Position numbers and translations under genes: made by a program
Shown: piece after piece, positions 36,078 to 45,458 of the stretch
Layout of the letters: the number at the start of each line of letters is the position of its first letter
Position numbering within the stretch: position 1 is the first letter of the stretch
NCBI GenBank assembly: GCA_902810745.1
Contig: CADDYW010000012.1
Location: 1 to 64,000, forward strand
Direction of reading: 5' to 3'
Length of the DNA: 64,000 bases
DNA from: Chloroflexota bacterium
GTDB lineage: Bacteria; Chloroflexota; UBA6077; FW602-bin22; CADDYW01
Notes under the pieces: model-generated
Told to the model about the DNA's origin: nothing
The model's input: the letters and a program-made list of their open reading frames with translations, nothing else
Database searches by the model: none

Positions 36078-36836
36078 TCAGCGCGAGACGTTCGGCCCAC
36101 GCCCGCGGCTCGCGTTAGCACGTCCGTGCGGCTCGGGCGTCGGCGTGGCGCTCGCAACCGCTGACCCTGCCGTGGTCGGGGTATTGGTCACCTCGTTGTC
36201 ATCCTTGCCCTGATTCTGGTGCGCTGCACCTGCCTCGGGGCCGTGCGCGTGCGGCGTTACCGACGCGACGGGCGTTGCGCTGGCATCCACGAGCTTGAGC
36301 AACGCGGTGTACTGATCGTACAGGCTCGTGTAATCGGCGTCGGAGATGTGGCCTGACTGCCGCAGCGCGTTGAGCTCGTGGGCGAACGCGTCGAGAATAT
36401 TGCCAGCGGTTTGTGTATCGCCACGCTCTATCGCTGCAACCGCGGCATCCAGCTTGGCACTGAGGCCCTCCTCTGGCCCGTGGCCATTGCTGCCGGGAAC
36501 AGCGGTGTCAGTAGCCAGCATCTTCACACCGGCCTCCAGCGTCGCCACGGCCGATGCGACCGGGGATGATAGCGGCTTCATAGTGGCATTGGGTGTCGCG
36601 CCGTTCCGGACATGGGGCCCGTCGGCATCATCCGAGGTGCCCTTCAGGCTACCCCGGGGTACTGGCGTCGGGGCGCTGCTCGCGGGCACGGCAACGTGCA
36701 ACGAGCTGGCAGCACCGTTCACGACGATCTGGACTGAATGAAGCGGAGACGTCGGCGGTGCGGATTCAGAAGCGTAGACAACACCGCCGCCGACGACGGA
36801 CAGGGCGAGAAAGATCGCGACGATAACAGGAAGCAT
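36078..36836 (-). CDS. Secreted helical protein, possibly DUF5667-like
   Basis: About 252 aa. The start at 36836 is preferred, giving a signal peptide MLPVIVAIFLALSVVGGGVVYAS; an ATG at 36872 is also open. The central part (about residues 90-190) is helical and contains LSAKLDAAVAAIERGDTQTAGNILDAFAHELNALRQSG and a second helix pair, resembling DUF5667-type exported proteins. The flanks are Pro/Thr/Ala-rich and the C-terminus is basic (RANASRGRGPNVSR). No catalytic motif is seen. Confidence 0.65.
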   Translation of the reverse strand: MLPVIVAIFLALSVVGGGVVYASESAPPTSPLHSVQIVVNGAASSLHVAVPASSAPTPVPRGSLKGTSDDADGPHVRNGATPNATMKPLSSPVASAVATLEAGVKMLATDTAVPGSNGHGPEEGLSAKLDAAVAAIERGDTQTAGNILDAFAHELNALRQSGHISDADYTSLYDQYTALLKLVDASATPVASVTPHAHGPEAGAAHQNQGKDDNEVTNTPTTAGSAVASATPTPEPHGRANASRGRGPNVSR

Positions 36837-37027
36837 TTTGTGTTTCCCCCTCGCTCCCACCAATAGGATCATTCATGACCATCAAACGAAAGCCGACACG
36901 GTTTGTTACAGATCCCGAACCCGACCTGCTCTGACGGGACAAGGTGAGGCGTGGGCGGGTCACCGCGCAAGAGCCGATATCAATCGCAGCTCGTGTCGGG
37001 TGATCCGGTAGCTGCCAGGGCGTCGGG

Positions 37028-37702
37028 CTAGGGCGCCGCAGCGCGCTTCGCCAGGTAGCGCTCGCACCATTCGGTTGCCAGCCGCGCAACCTCCTCGAGC
37101 GCGCCTGGCTCTTCGAAAAGGTGAGTTGCGCGAGGGACGATGACGAGCTTCTTAGGCGCGGAAATCCGTTCGTAGGCCTGCTCGTTCAGTGCGATGACCG
37201 GCTGATCGTAGCCCCCAACGATCAGGAGGGTTGGTGCGGTTACGCGGGCAAGGGCGTCGTTGGCGAGGTCGGGTCGTCCCCCCCGCGAGATCACGGCGCC
37301 AATGGCCCGTCCTTCCTCGGCCGCCGCGACCAGCGCGGCACCTGCCCCGGTACTCGCACCAAAGTATCCGATCGGCAAGGCTTTCGTTTCGGGTTGATGA
37401 CGCACCCAGGCGGTAATGGCGCGCAGGCGACGGGCGAGCAGCGGAATGTCGAAGACGAAGGCACGATTTTCGGCCTCACGCTCGGTGAGCAGGTCCGGCA
37501 GAAGCGTGGCGAATCCCGCGTCCTGGAGCACGTGGGCGACATACTGATTGCGTGGGCTGAAGCGTCCGCTGCCGCTTCCGTGCGCAAAGATTACGATCGC
37601 CTTGGAATGGGCAGGAAGAGCAAGGATGCCACGAAGCGAGACCGAGTCTGCTGGAATCTCGACCTCGCGCTCGTTCTTCGGGGTTGATCGACTCTGCACC
37701 AT
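37028..37702 (-). CDS. Alpha/beta hydrolase, dienelactone hydrolase family
   Basis: A 224-aa cytoplasmic hydrolase. After a short beta-rich lead, VIFAHGSGSGRFSPRN forms the oxyanion strand, the Ser nucleophile is in GYFGASTGAGAAL, the acid in VGGYDQPV and the histidine in PRATHLFEEPGAL. This group is common in bacteria, often fused or linked to phosphoribosyltransferases, and its substrate is unknown. It is divergent from the glycosyltransferase at 37806. Confidence 0.85.
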   Translation of the reverse strand: MVQSRSTPKNEREVEIPADSVSLRGILALPAHSKAIVIFAHGSGSGRFSPRNQYVAHVLQDAGFATLLPDLLTEREAENRAFVFDIPLLARRLRAITAWVRHQPETKALPIGYFGASTGAGAALVAAAEEGRAIGAVISRGGRPDLANDALARVTAPTLLIVGGYDQPVIALNEQAYERISAPKKLVIVPRATHLFEEPGALEEVARLATEWCERYLAKRAAAP

Positions 37703-37805
37703 GCTCGTCTGAACCTCCGTTTGAGACGTAGGGCATTGCGGGCCGCAGAACCTGTGCCCGCATCACCGGCACGCCGCGTGCTTGTCTCTGCTGAAGGAGA
37801 GAAGG

Positions 37806-39047
37806 GTGCGTATCCTGCAGGTTGTGGGTGAGCTCGCTCCGGAGCGGTGCGGCATTGCCCATTATACGTTACGCCTCAGCCAGGAGCTGCAGGCAGAGGG
37901 CGTTGACGTGGCAATCAGCAGTCCGACCGTCTCGGCGGAGCCCGCGATTCCGTCGTTGAAACTCCGCGGATCGGACTGGACCCTCCGGACGCTGCTCGAT
38001 CTGGTCGCGATGGCTCGACGCCGAAAAGTCGACTGGATTCACCTGCAGTACGCGCCAGGGGCGTACCGCCACCGTCGGATTGTCGCGATGCTGCCCTTCA
38101 TTGCAAAGCTCGTCCCGGGAGCGCCTCGGATCGCGGCCACGGTCCACGAGATCGGGGGATGGCCGCTCCGGGTTCCAGCCGCGGTCGAGCCGCTGACTCG
38201 GCGCGTCTTCTCGGTAACTGAGCGGGCTGGCTGGTTTGATCGAGAGGCGCTTGCTCTGATGAGTATGAGCGATCTGCTGATCGTCACGAACCCTGATCAC
38301 CTCGAGACACTGCAGGCTCGTTCTCCACGAGTCGCACGACGCGCACGGATGATCCCGGTCGGACCGAATGTGAGTCCGGAAGTGGACGGAGGGATGTCAC
38401 GTGAGGACGCGCGAAGACGACTCGGAGTCGGCGGTCGTTTCATCGCGATCTTCTTCGGCTTTGTCCATCCGGTCAAAGGACTCGAGACGCTGCTTCACGC
38501 GATGCGCGGCGCTCGGGCGGTTCACGCGTCGCTGACGCTCTGGATCACGGGTGGTGTTCGCAGCCTCGCGTTGCCCGCGGGCGAAGCCGACCGGTACGAA
38601 GCCCGGCTGCGGCAGATGGTCGCGGAGCTGGGCTTGAGTGGTGCTGTGGAGGTGACTGGCTACCTCCCCGACGCGGACGTCTCCTGTCGGCTGCGTGCAG
38701 CGGATCTGGCGGTCCTGCCCTTCAACCACGGAGTGACGCTGAAGAGCGGCTCTCTTGTCACCTGCCTGAGCTATGGACTTCCGGTTCTCGCGACCGCTGG
38801 CGGCCGACTCGGTCCGCTGCGGCACGGCGAAAGTATCTGGCTGGTTCCACCGCGAGATCCCGATGCGCTGGGCGAGGCGCTCTGCCGCCTCGCGTCTGAC
38901 TTCACCCTGCGCCAGAATCTGGGTCGGGCTGCTGCGGAGATCGCGTCGGAGTTCAGCTGGTCGCAGATTGCGCGACGCCACCTCGAGCTCCTCTCCGATA
39001 CACGGGAGAAGCACCGTTCAGCCGTCGTGTCCAGCACGGACGAGTAG
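37806..39047 (+). CDS. Glycosyltransferase family 4 enzyme
   Basis: A 413-aa GT-B glycosyltransferase. The N-terminal half contains GELAPERCGIAHYTLRLSQEL, typical of GT4 acceptor domains. The C-terminal half has FFGFVHPVKGLETLLHAM, VTGYLPDADVSCRLRAADLAVLPFN and the donor-binding loop GVTLKSGSLVTCLSYGLPVLAT. The GTG at 37806 has GGAG 6 nt upstream. No other glycan gene is immediately adjacent; it is convergent with the MFS gene at 39069. Confidence 0.88.
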   Translation: MRILQVVGELAPERCGIAHYTLRLSQELQAEGVDVAISSPTVSAEPAIPSLKLRGSDWTLRTLLDLVAMARRRKVDWIHLQYAPGAYRHRRIVAMLPFIAKLVPGAPRIAATVHEIGGWPLRVPAAVEPLTRRVFSVTERAGWFDREALALMSMSDLLIVTNPDHLETLQARSPRVARRARMIPVGPNVSPEVDGGMSREDARRRLGVGGRFIAIFFGFVHPVKGLETLLHAMRGARAVHASLTLWITGGVRSLALPAGEADRYEARLRQMVAELGLSGAVEVTGYLPDADVSCRLRAADLAVLPFNHGVTLKSGSLVTCLSYGLPVLATAGGRLGPLRHGESIWLVPPRDPDALGEALCRLASDFTLRQNLGRAAAEIASEFSWSQIARRHLELLSDTREKHRSAVVSSTDE

Positions 39048-39068
39048 GCTGGCTGTCTCTCCGAGCTG

Positions 39069-40526
39069 TCAGCCGTGTCCGGCGCGCCCGCGAAGCAGCG
39101 AGAGGCCCATGGCGGCGATACACAAGGCGATGGTCAAGCTGTAGACGTCCCGATAAGCCGCAACGAACGGGATGACCAGTGACGCGGTCATAGCCTGGTA
39201 CACCCGGACGCGCGCCGCGAGCAGGGTCGCGGCGAAGGCGATGCCGCTGGAGAGACCGAGATTCCGTGTGGTCGCGAGAATACCACTCGCGACACCCAGC
39301 TTGTCGCGCGGTGCTGCACCCATGATCGCGCTGTCGTTGGGCACGATGAAGAGACCCATTCCCAGGCCGACAAGGAGCATCGCCACCATCGCCGCGGGAT
39401 AGCCCATCGCCGGGGTGATCCGGGTAAGAACCACGGCTCCTGACGAGGCGATAACCATTCCGATCGGTGCCAGCACGTGAGATCCAACACGATCCGAAAG
39501 CGGCCCCCCGATCATCGAACCGGCCGCGAGCGCAATCGGAAGGGCAGTCATTCCGAGGCCCGTCTGCGTGGGCGAGAACCCGAGCGCCTGCTCGAGATAG
39601 AATGGCATCAGGAAAGTTACCGACGACATCGCGCTGTACGCGAACACCTTGGCAGCGTTTGCCCCGGCAAAGACGCGTCCCCGGAAGAGTGCCAGATCGA
39701 TCGTCGGGTCCGCGGTGCGACTCTCGACGACGACGAACACGGCGAGGAACACCAGCGCGGGTAGTGCGAGCCAGCGAAACGTGCTCGCGGATGGGTTCTC
39801 GCCGACACCGCGAGTAAGCGTCAGAAGCAGACCGGTCAGCGCGGCCGACAGACAGATTGCCCCCGGCAGGTCGAGCGGACGACGCGTGCCTGCGCGTGGA
39901 GGATCGGCGATGATCGTGTAGGCGAGGAGAAAGCCGGTCAATCCGATGGGAATATTGACATAAAACACGGACCGCCAGCCGAGCCAGCTCTGCAGGAACC
40001 CGCCGAGGGTCGGCGCGATGGTGAAGGCAGCGGAGACCGATGTTTCCAGGAAAGCGATCGCCGTCCCGCGCTGCTGGCTGGGAAACACCCCGGTCACCAG
40101 TGCCATGCTGTTTGCAACGAGCATCGCCGATCCGAAACCCTGGATCACCCGAAAGAGGATCAACGTGAGCGCGCTGTTGGCCAGCCCGCACAGTGCCGAT
40201 CCCAGTACAAAGACGGCGAACCCGGCCAGATAGATCGAGCGTCGTCCGAAGACGTCGGTCATACGCCCGAACGTCCCGAGTGTGCTCGTCGACGCGAGCT
40301 GATAAGCAATGGCAATCCAGCCGATCGTCGGAATGTCCACCCGGAACACGCTCGAGAGCAAGGGCAGCGTCACGTTGACGATGCTCGAATCCATCGCCCC
40401 CGTGAAGGTTCCCAGACAGACGGTGCCCAGGACGAGCCACTGGTAATCTGGGCGCTCGCGCAAACGGTGACGCAGCCCAGGGCGAGCCAGCTCCTCGTCG
40501 CGAGGGATATTCGAGAATAATCGCAC
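39069..40526 (-). CDS. MFS transporter, DHA2 (EmrB/QacA) drug-efflux type
   Basis: A 485-aa protein with about 14 membrane helices. DSSIVNVTLPLLSSVFRVD in the first helix and GRMTDVFGRRSIYLAGF in the first loop are characteristic of the DHA2 family; later helices have RVIQGFGSAMLVANSMALVTGVFP. It is expected to export lipophilic compounds with protons. It starts 10 bp after the NHL-repeat gene ends, so the two are probably transcribed together from near 41410. Confidence 0.9.
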   Translation of the reverse strand: MRLFSNIPRDEELARPGLRHRLRERPDYQWLVLGTVCLGTFTGAMDSSIVNVTLPLLSSVFRVDIPTIGWIAIAYQLASTSTLGTFGRMTDVFGRRSIYLAGFAVFVLGSALCGLANSALTLILFRVIQGFGSAMLVANSMALVTGVFPSQQRGTAIAFLETSVSAAFTIAPTLGGFLQSWLGWRSVFYVNIPIGLTGFLLAYTIIADPPRAGTRRPLDLPGAICLSAALTGLLLTLTRGVGENPSASTFRWLALPALVFLAVFVVVESRTADPTIDLALFRGRVFAGANAAKVFAYSAMSSVTFLMPFYLEQALGFSPTQTGLGMTALPIALAAGSMIGGPLSDRVGSHVLAPIGMVIASSGAVVLTRITPAMGYPAAMVAMLLVGLGMGLFIVPNDSAIMGAAPRDKLGVASGILATTRNLGLSSGIAFAATLLAARVRVYQAMTASLVIPFVAAYRDVYSLTIALCIAAMGLSLLRGRAGHG

Positions 40527-40536
40527 TGGAAACCGG

Positions 40537-41409
40537 CTAGCCCCCGATTCGCACGTACTTCTGCAGCTTGTTCTGGGCGGTGACTTCGCTGACGTAGATG
40601 TCGCCCCGTGAATCCACCCAGATACTGTGCGGCGAGTCCGTGAACTGATCGGGTGCGTCGCCCTTCGATCCCCAGCGGGTAAGGATCTCGCGATCGAGCG
40701 TCATAATCGTGATCTGCTGGCGTGCCTCGGCGAGGTAGAGGACGTCGTCCTTGACGAAGACCTGCATGGGTGCCTTGAGATCATCCCACTCGCCGAGGTA
40801 GGCTCCCTGGCGATTGAAGAGCTGGATCCGGTTGTTCTCGCGGTCGCAGACGACGACGCGGTCGCGCGGATCGACCCAGACGTCGTGTGGCAGTGCGAAC
40901 TGACCGGGCCCGGTGCCCTCCTCGCCCCAGGACGCCAGCAACGTTCCATCGGCGGCAAATCGGTGCACGCGTCGCTGGCCATAGCCATCGGAGACGTACA
41001 TCTCCCCATCCGGAGCTACGACGGCGCGCGTTGGCTGGTTGAATGGCTGGCCGGGTGGCCCCGGCTGGTTAGGCGTTCCCCAGCTCTGGAGAGGCTTTCC
41101 ATCGGTCGACCAGCGGGTGACGAGGTGCATATCACGGTCAGTCAGGTAAAGCTCGTCGCGCGGGCTCATCCAGATACCGTGCGGATGCTTGAACTTGCCC
41201 ACTCCCCACGCGCCGAGGAGCTTGCCGTCTCGATCGAGGACGATGACGCGCGGGTCCGGCAGTCGGTTGAAGACGTAGACCCGGTCGTCCGAGTCGCAGG
41301 CAATCCCGGAGACGACGCCAAAGGCAGTGACGCCCCCGGCCCGTCGTCCCCACTGCTTGTCGACCTCGTAGGTGTATCTGCCGCTGCCGACGATCGTTCG
41401 CGTCTCCAT
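40537..41409 (-). CDS. NHL-repeat beta-propeller protein
   Basis: A 290-aa protein made almost entirely of NHL-type blades, for example LGAWGVGKFKHPHGIWMSP, PGQFALPHDVWVDPRDRVVVCDREN and PDQFTDSPHSIWVDSRGDIYVSE. Such propellers resemble peptidylamidoglycolate lyase-like proteins but often only bind ligands. No signal peptide is evident. The ATG at 41409 fits; a TTG at 41415 is closer to an AAAGGA site and remains possible. It is followed by the DHA2 exporter. Confidence 0.82.
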   Translation of the reverse strand: METRTIVGSGRYTYEVDKQWGRRAGGVTAFGVVSGIACDSDDRVYVFNRLPDPRVIVLDRDGKLLGAWGVGKFKHPHGIWMSPRDELYLTDRDMHLVTRWSTDGKPLQSWGTPNQPGPPGQPFNQPTRAVVAPDGEMYVSDGYGQRRVHRFAADGTLLASWGEEGTGPGQFALPHDVWVDPRDRVVVCDRENNRIQLFNRQGAYLGEWDDLKAPMQVFVKDDVLYLAEARQQITIMTLDREILTRWGSKGDAPDQFTDSPHSIWVDSRGDIYVSEVTAQNKLQKYVRIGG

Positions 41410-41480
41410 TCTCAATCCGTCCTTTCATCTGCGAACCTTTTCAGGGCATGGGTCACGAGGGCTGATCGCTCCTCCGAATT

Positions 41481-42152
41481 TCACGCACCCGTCGCCTCGG
41501 CCGTCGAGCCCGATTCCGCGGGCTTCTCCTCCTGGCGCCGTGCGCGCTCCTCGCGCTCGCGTAGCCAGCGATGGATCTCGTCGAGGGCAGGTGGTGAAAC
41601 GTAGAACACCTGGATGTCCTTGGGGAACTGGATGCCGTGCTCTTCCTGGATCAGGAGAATCGCCGACTCGCCTGGCATCAGCGTATCGTTAATCCGCTTC
41701 GCCATGATATCGAACCGCTGACGCGTCGCCTCCCGATAGCCATTGACCGCCAGGTCGAGCACCTTACGGCTCGTGAGACCGGCCATCAAACACCGCTGCC
41801 AGTCCACGCTCTCGGCGAAGAGCTCGCTATCTTCAAGCGATTCCACCTTGGCGTCTGCCTCGACATACTCAGCGATCAGCGCGTGGCTGCGCGGATTGAT
41901 CTGCTGGATCAGCTTAACGCCATCGGCGCCAGATTGGAAGACGCCCTCGTGATAAATTCGGGCGATCGGTCCGGTGCGCTCGACGAGTCGACGGATCTGA
42001 TTGCGAACGCCCGCCCAGTAGCGTTCGAGCATACCGACGTAATCGGCTGGTGGCTCCGATGGAGAAAAGACGAGGGGGACAAGAAAGATCTTTCGAGTGC
42101 CCGCGAACGACTCCGCGGTCGGACGCTCAATTCTGCCTAGTTCTTGTGACAT
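41481..42152 (-). CDS. Conserved-looking protein of unknown function
   Basis: A 223-aa soluble protein that I do not recognise. It has an ordered alternation of helix-forming and strand-forming stretches: FLVPLVFSPSEPPADYVGMLERYW near 23-46, GPIARIYHEGVF near 61, a long acidic helix near 85-115, and SAILLIQEEHGIQFPKDIQVFYVSPPALDEIHRWLRERE near 165-205, with a charged tail rich in E/R/K/A. The EEHG segment and its framing strands suggest an active or binding site, but I cannot name the family. It lies 71 bp upstream of the NHL-repeat gene on the same strand. Confidence 0.55.
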   Translation of the reverse strand: MSQELGRIERPTAESFAGTRKIFLVPLVFSPSEPPADYVGMLERYWAGVRNQIRRLVERTGPIARIYHEGVFQSGADGVKLIQQINPRSHALIAEYVEADAKVESLEDSELFAESVDWQRCLMAGLTSRKVLDLAVNGYREATRQRFDIMAKRINDTLMPGESAILLIQEEHGIQFPKDIQVFYVSPPALDEIHRWLREREERARRQEEKPAESGSTAEATGA

Positions 42153-42331
42153 TGGACGTGCTCCGTCGGGGTCGTAGGATGTTGCTCGCCGACGTTCAGA
42201 CCGGTGTCGGCAGCACTACCAACACATGATAGTGTGCGATGCGGCGCATTGCCACTGTCGGGCGTCGCATCTCGGGAAGAGACCGTCCTTGTTCCGCGGG
42301 GCAACCGAGCGCTTTCATCCGGGGGCCTATC

Positions 42332-42559
42332 CTCCTGTGCACAGGAGAAGGAGGCGAATTGGCTCATCTGGGCCCGCCCAAACGTCTGACTCGGTGCAGG
42401 TCTGCACAGCGCAGGAAATCTCCTCCCTCGCGTCGGGACGAGAGGCTTCTGGGGCGAGGGAGATCGACTTACTGCTGGTCCCTCACCTCCTCCCCTCTCC
42501 ATCTTCGAGCAAGAGCGGAGGAGGCCGGCACAGTCAGTCAGCAGAGGTGGAGAGGGGAG
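42332..42559. repeat. Perfect palindrome and two inverted repeats in a 419-bp intergenic region
   Basis: The gap 42153-42571 contains no convincing gene. It has the palindrome CTCCTGTGCACAGGAG (42332-42347), the inverted pair CTCCCTCGC/GCGAGGGAG (42423-42431 and 42454-42462) and the pair CTCCCCTCTCC/GGAGAGGGGAG (42490-42500 and 42549-42559). The last could end the minus-strand gene at 42572; the palindrome looks like a repressor site upstream of the 42152 gene. Confidence 0.5.
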
Positions 42560-42571
42560 TGACTCGAGCCC

Positions 42572-43522
42572 CTATCTTTCTGCGTAGGACCACCGGGCAC
42601 CTGGCGGCGTGGCACTGGGACCAGACGGCGTTGTTCGACGATCGAGGAGACCGTCTAACGGCCGCAGCGCGCGGGCGAGACCGGGCGTCTGGCGTGTTTC
42701 CTGGCTCGCCGTGGTCAGTCCGCAGGCGAAGACGAGACGCACGTTGTCGATGTACCACGCGGTCGGCTGGAGGTCCTGGTCGCCTGCTGCGAAAAATTGG
42801 ACTGTCACCGCCTGATTGGCATAGGCAGACGCGTTCGAGATGGGCAGGCGAATCGTCGTCCAGCTCGAGTATCCGCTATCGCTGCTGCTGATCGACCGAG
42901 AGACAATCAGGTCGTTCGAAGCATCGACGACACCAGCGATGAACTGATCGCCCCCGTCGGCGTCGTGCGCGCCCATGATCACATCGAAGTAGAATGCGCC
43001 CGTTTGGGCCCACGCTGGCACATTTGAAGTCTGCACAACCCCAGCAGGTTGCTGTCCGGCAACGCTATCAACCGGCATCTCGACCGAGTACGAGCCGTCA
43101 GACGCGGTACCCGAGACGCGGGTGGCCATCCCCGACAGCGTCCACGGCGCGGTTCCGCTCTCGAAGCTCGGATTGACGACGACCTGAGTGCTGCAGGGCG
43201 TGGGGCTGGGAGTGGCGGTTGGGGATGATGTTGGCGTCGCGGTCAGGGATGGGCTCGGCGTAGATGAGGGGGCCACTGTGGGCGAAGCCGTCGGTAGAGG
43301 TGAGCCATTCGCGAACACGATCGGCAGGAACAGGGTGTTCCCGCTGCCAACGCTGGCTGCCCTGGCCGGGGCTACGATGACCAGAACTGCGATCGCCAAT
43401 AGTCCGGATATCGCGGGAGAATGAAGGTGAGGTGGGATCGCAAGACCGTCCTCCGTGAAGAAGATAACGGATGTGTGGGCGTGAAAGTGCCGTACTGATG
43501 CGCCGATCTGGCCAGCACGCAC
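42572..43522 (-). CDS. Secreted protein with Pro/Thr linker and CBM-like domain
   Basis: About 316 aa. A hydrophobic stretch (about 35-53, GLLAIAVLVIVAPARA) is the signal, followed by a PTxTP linker (about 73-110) and a domain beginning VVNPSFESGTAPWTLSG, typical of CBM4/9-like or discoidin-like beta-sandwiches that bind carbohydrate. The last 45 residues are Arg-rich. The start is uncertain: the in-frame GTG at 43522 has no ribosome site, while a GGAGG-TTG at about 43443 lies one frame off, which could mean a sequencing frameshift near 43440. Confidence 0.55.
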   Translation of the reverse strand: MRAGQIGASVRHFHAHTSVIFFTEDGLAIPPHLHSPAISGLLAIAVLVIVAPARAASVGSGNTLFLPIVFANGSPLPTASPTVAPSSTPSPSLTATPTSSPTATPSPTPCSTQVVVNPSFESGTAPWTLSGMATRVSGTASDGSYSVEMPVDSVAGQQPAGVVQTSNVPAWAQTGAFYFDVIMGAHDADGGDQFIAGVVDASNDLIVSRSISSSDSGYSSWTTIRLPISNASAYANQAVTVQFFAAGDQDLQPTAWYIDNVRLVFACGLTTASQETRQTPGLARALRPLDGLLDRRTTPSGPSATPPGARWSYAER

Positions 43523-43646
43523 CGCGAAGGATCACACTCATCAACGTCCAGCACCCGGAAGGGTGTATGATTGCCTCTCGGCCTATCATACGAGCTTTTC
43601 CGGTAGGACGAACCCTCCCCTCAGCACTAGGTCAGTAGTCCTGCTT

Positions 43647-44900
43647 CTACTCGACGACCGGCTCCTCCTGGCAGCGCCGGTAGAGCTCGTCGAAGTCACG
43701 GGAGCCGTCGTCCTCGCGAACCTCCAGGCGCACGCCCGGGGCAAACCCGCGCAGGTGGCCGAAGTAGAACGCCTCGTGACGCTGCTGCTCATTGGCAAAG
43801 TGCCAGCGCAGGCCGCTCGAATAGACGACGGTCGAGATGCGCCGAACTGGCGGGGCAGGCGGTGACGAGCGCAGTGCCTCGATCGCGGCTGGATCTGGCG
43901 AGACCCCCAGCCCCGGACCGCTCGGGACAAGCATCCACCCGTCGACCATCTTCGGTGCAGGCGCGACGTCGCGGACCCAGAGATCGTGCGCGGCGAGGTG
44001 CGAGAGCAGCCCTTCGTCGCAGGTCGAGGCGAGGTGGGCAATCCAGGCGGCGCGGAGCGCAGTCCCGACGGTCTGGATCCAGAATGGCTTGCGGAACTCA
44101 TGAGCGACCCCGGCGAGCGAGCGCAGGCGGTCGACGTCGCCGCCGCCGAGAACGTACCCGTCGAACATCTGCTCGCGAAGCTGAACGGGGCCGGGCACGC
44201 CGGGATCGAAGCTGCGATCGGACACCACGTGGCAGCAGCCACCGCCGTAGTGCCCGACGATCGGCCGATCGACCGAGCGACGGATGATCTGGTAGCCCTC
44301 GACGTCGCGCTGGGGGATCGGCGACTCGAACCCGCCGACGCAATCGTACTGGGCAAGCGCCTTCAGGACCGGGAGGGCGAGGCCCGCCTCCCGCAGGTGC
44401 CCGTTGAAGTCGAGCCAGAGCCGAAATCCTTTTGGCGCGACCTCGGCCGCCGCGGCGACCTGCTCGCGCGGATCCCACCAGGGACGACACTTGAACTTGT
44501 AGCTGGTGTAGCCGAGTGACGCGGCCTGGCGAATCTGCTGCGCCAGGGTTTCGGGCGGAAGATCGATCGTCCAGTAGGCAAAGGGGACACGCGAGCGGAC
44601 CTGGCGGCCCATCAGAACGTGCGCCGGCACGCCCAGCGCCTTGCCGACCGCGTCGAAGCAAGCCATCTGAACGCCGTCGTGTCGTGCCTGGTGGAGCGCG
44701 ACCAGCGCATTCTGGCCAACCCACACCGAGGGATCAACCGGGTTGCCGAGGTCGTCGCCATATCCTTCGATTCCATTCTCGAGCTCGACGCGGTAGAGCG
44801 TCACGCGCGTTCCGTGGGTCGTCGCGCGCAGCATATGTGGCGCAACCTCGGGGATAAACGTCATGTTCAGAGGAATCGTCTCGATCCGAGCAATCTTCAT
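43647..44900 (-). CDS. Enolase-superfamily enzyme (mandelate racemase/muconate-lactonising type)
   Basis: A 417-aa metal-dependent enzyme with an N-terminal lid (MKIARIETIPLNMTF) and a TIM barrel. The Lys strand reads YKFKCR (about 140), the metal-binding Asp-x-Asn is in WLDFNGH and a later Glu in GGFESPIP. Reaction type (dehydration of a sugar acid or lactonisation) cannot be read. The ATG at 44900 is chosen because GGAGG is then 6 nt upstream; the ATG at 44906 would be too close. It is divergent from the KTSC protein at 44974. Confidence 0.82.
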   Translation of the reverse strand: MKIARIETIPLNMTFIPEVAPHMLRATTHGTRVTLYRVELENGIEGYGDDLGNPVDPSVWVGQNALVALHQARHDGVQMACFDAVGKALGVPAHVLMGRQVRSRVPFAYWTIDLPPETLAQQIRQAASLGYTSYKFKCRPWWDPREQVAAAAEVAPKGFRLWLDFNGHLREAGLALPVLKALAQYDCVGGFESPIPQRDVEGYQIIRRSVDRPIVGHYGGGCCHVVSDRSFDPGVPGPVQLREQMFDGYVLGGGDVDRLRSLAGVAHEFRKPFWIQTVGTALRAAWIAHLASTCDEGLLSHLAAHDLWVRDVAPAPKMVDGWMLVPSGPGLGVSPDPAAIEALRSSPPAPPVRRISTVVYSSGLRWHFANEQQRHEAFYFGHLRGFAPGVRLEVREDDGSRDFDELYRRCQEEPVVE

Positions 44901-44973
44901 CGGCATCCTCCCTGGATAAATCTGGGTGCCGTGGCATCAGGATTGCAGCCGCTCGTTCGGGCGGAGAAAACCG

Positions 44974-45186
44974 GTGCAACGACAGCCTGTTGAATCGCGC
45001 AGCCTCCAGTCGGTCGGCTATGACCCGGCGCGCCAGATACTCGAGATTCAGTTTCGAACGGGACGCGTGTACCGCTACCTCGGCGTTCCGCCGGAGGTCT
45101 ATCAGGCGCTCCTGCACGCTTCCTCGCTCGGCGCGTTCTTCAACGCCAGGATCCGCGACCAGTACCCCACCGAGCGGATTGCCTGA
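44974..45186 (+). CDS. KTSC-domain small protein
   Basis: A 70-aa protein matching the KTSC domain: SRSLQSVGYDPARQILEIQF near the start, GRVYRYLGVPPEVYQALLHASSLGAFFNARIRDQYP, with the final conserved Phe/Asn region. KTSC domains occur alone or with lysyl-tRNA synthetase-like proteins and phage genes; function is not established. The GTG at 44974 has GGAG 7 nt upstream; an open frame from 44926 has no support. Confidence 0.75.
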   Translation: MQRQPVESRSLQSVGYDPARQILEIQFRTGRVYRYLGVPPEVYQALLHASSLGAFFNARIRDQYPTERIA

Positions 45187-45293
45187 GCGGGCTCATCGAC
45201 TCTAGCGGAGCTTCGCCCGCAGCACGGAACTCCGTACCTACCTATCCGCGCAACGTGCCGAGCGAATCCCTTTGACCTGACGGTCGGGTGACT

Positions 45294-45321
45294 TTGCTCC
45301 AGCAACGGACCTGACTACAAT
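45294..45321 (+). promoter_or_regulatory. Possible promoter for the GH-like gene
   Basis: TTGCTC (45294-45299) and TACAAT (45316-45321), 16 bp apart, precede the GTG at 45459 by about 130 nt. The -10 is good and the -35 is weak. No gene is seen in 45187-45458. Confidence 0.35.
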
Positions 45322-45458
45322 ACACACGCGGGCGGCTCGATTTCCAGCAGAACAAACCATCGGTCGCGAGATCGATTTTCGGCATCTGGCATGAGGGTGA
45401 GGACTCGTGCTATTCCAGCGACGACACCGATCACACGGAGTACAGCAGGCGAGGCGGC

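Noticed and set aside
38953-40440. A 495-codon minus-strand frame in another phase of the DHA2 transporter
   Set aside because: The other phase encodes a clear 14-helix MFS protein; this one is Arg/Gly-rich and has no domain.
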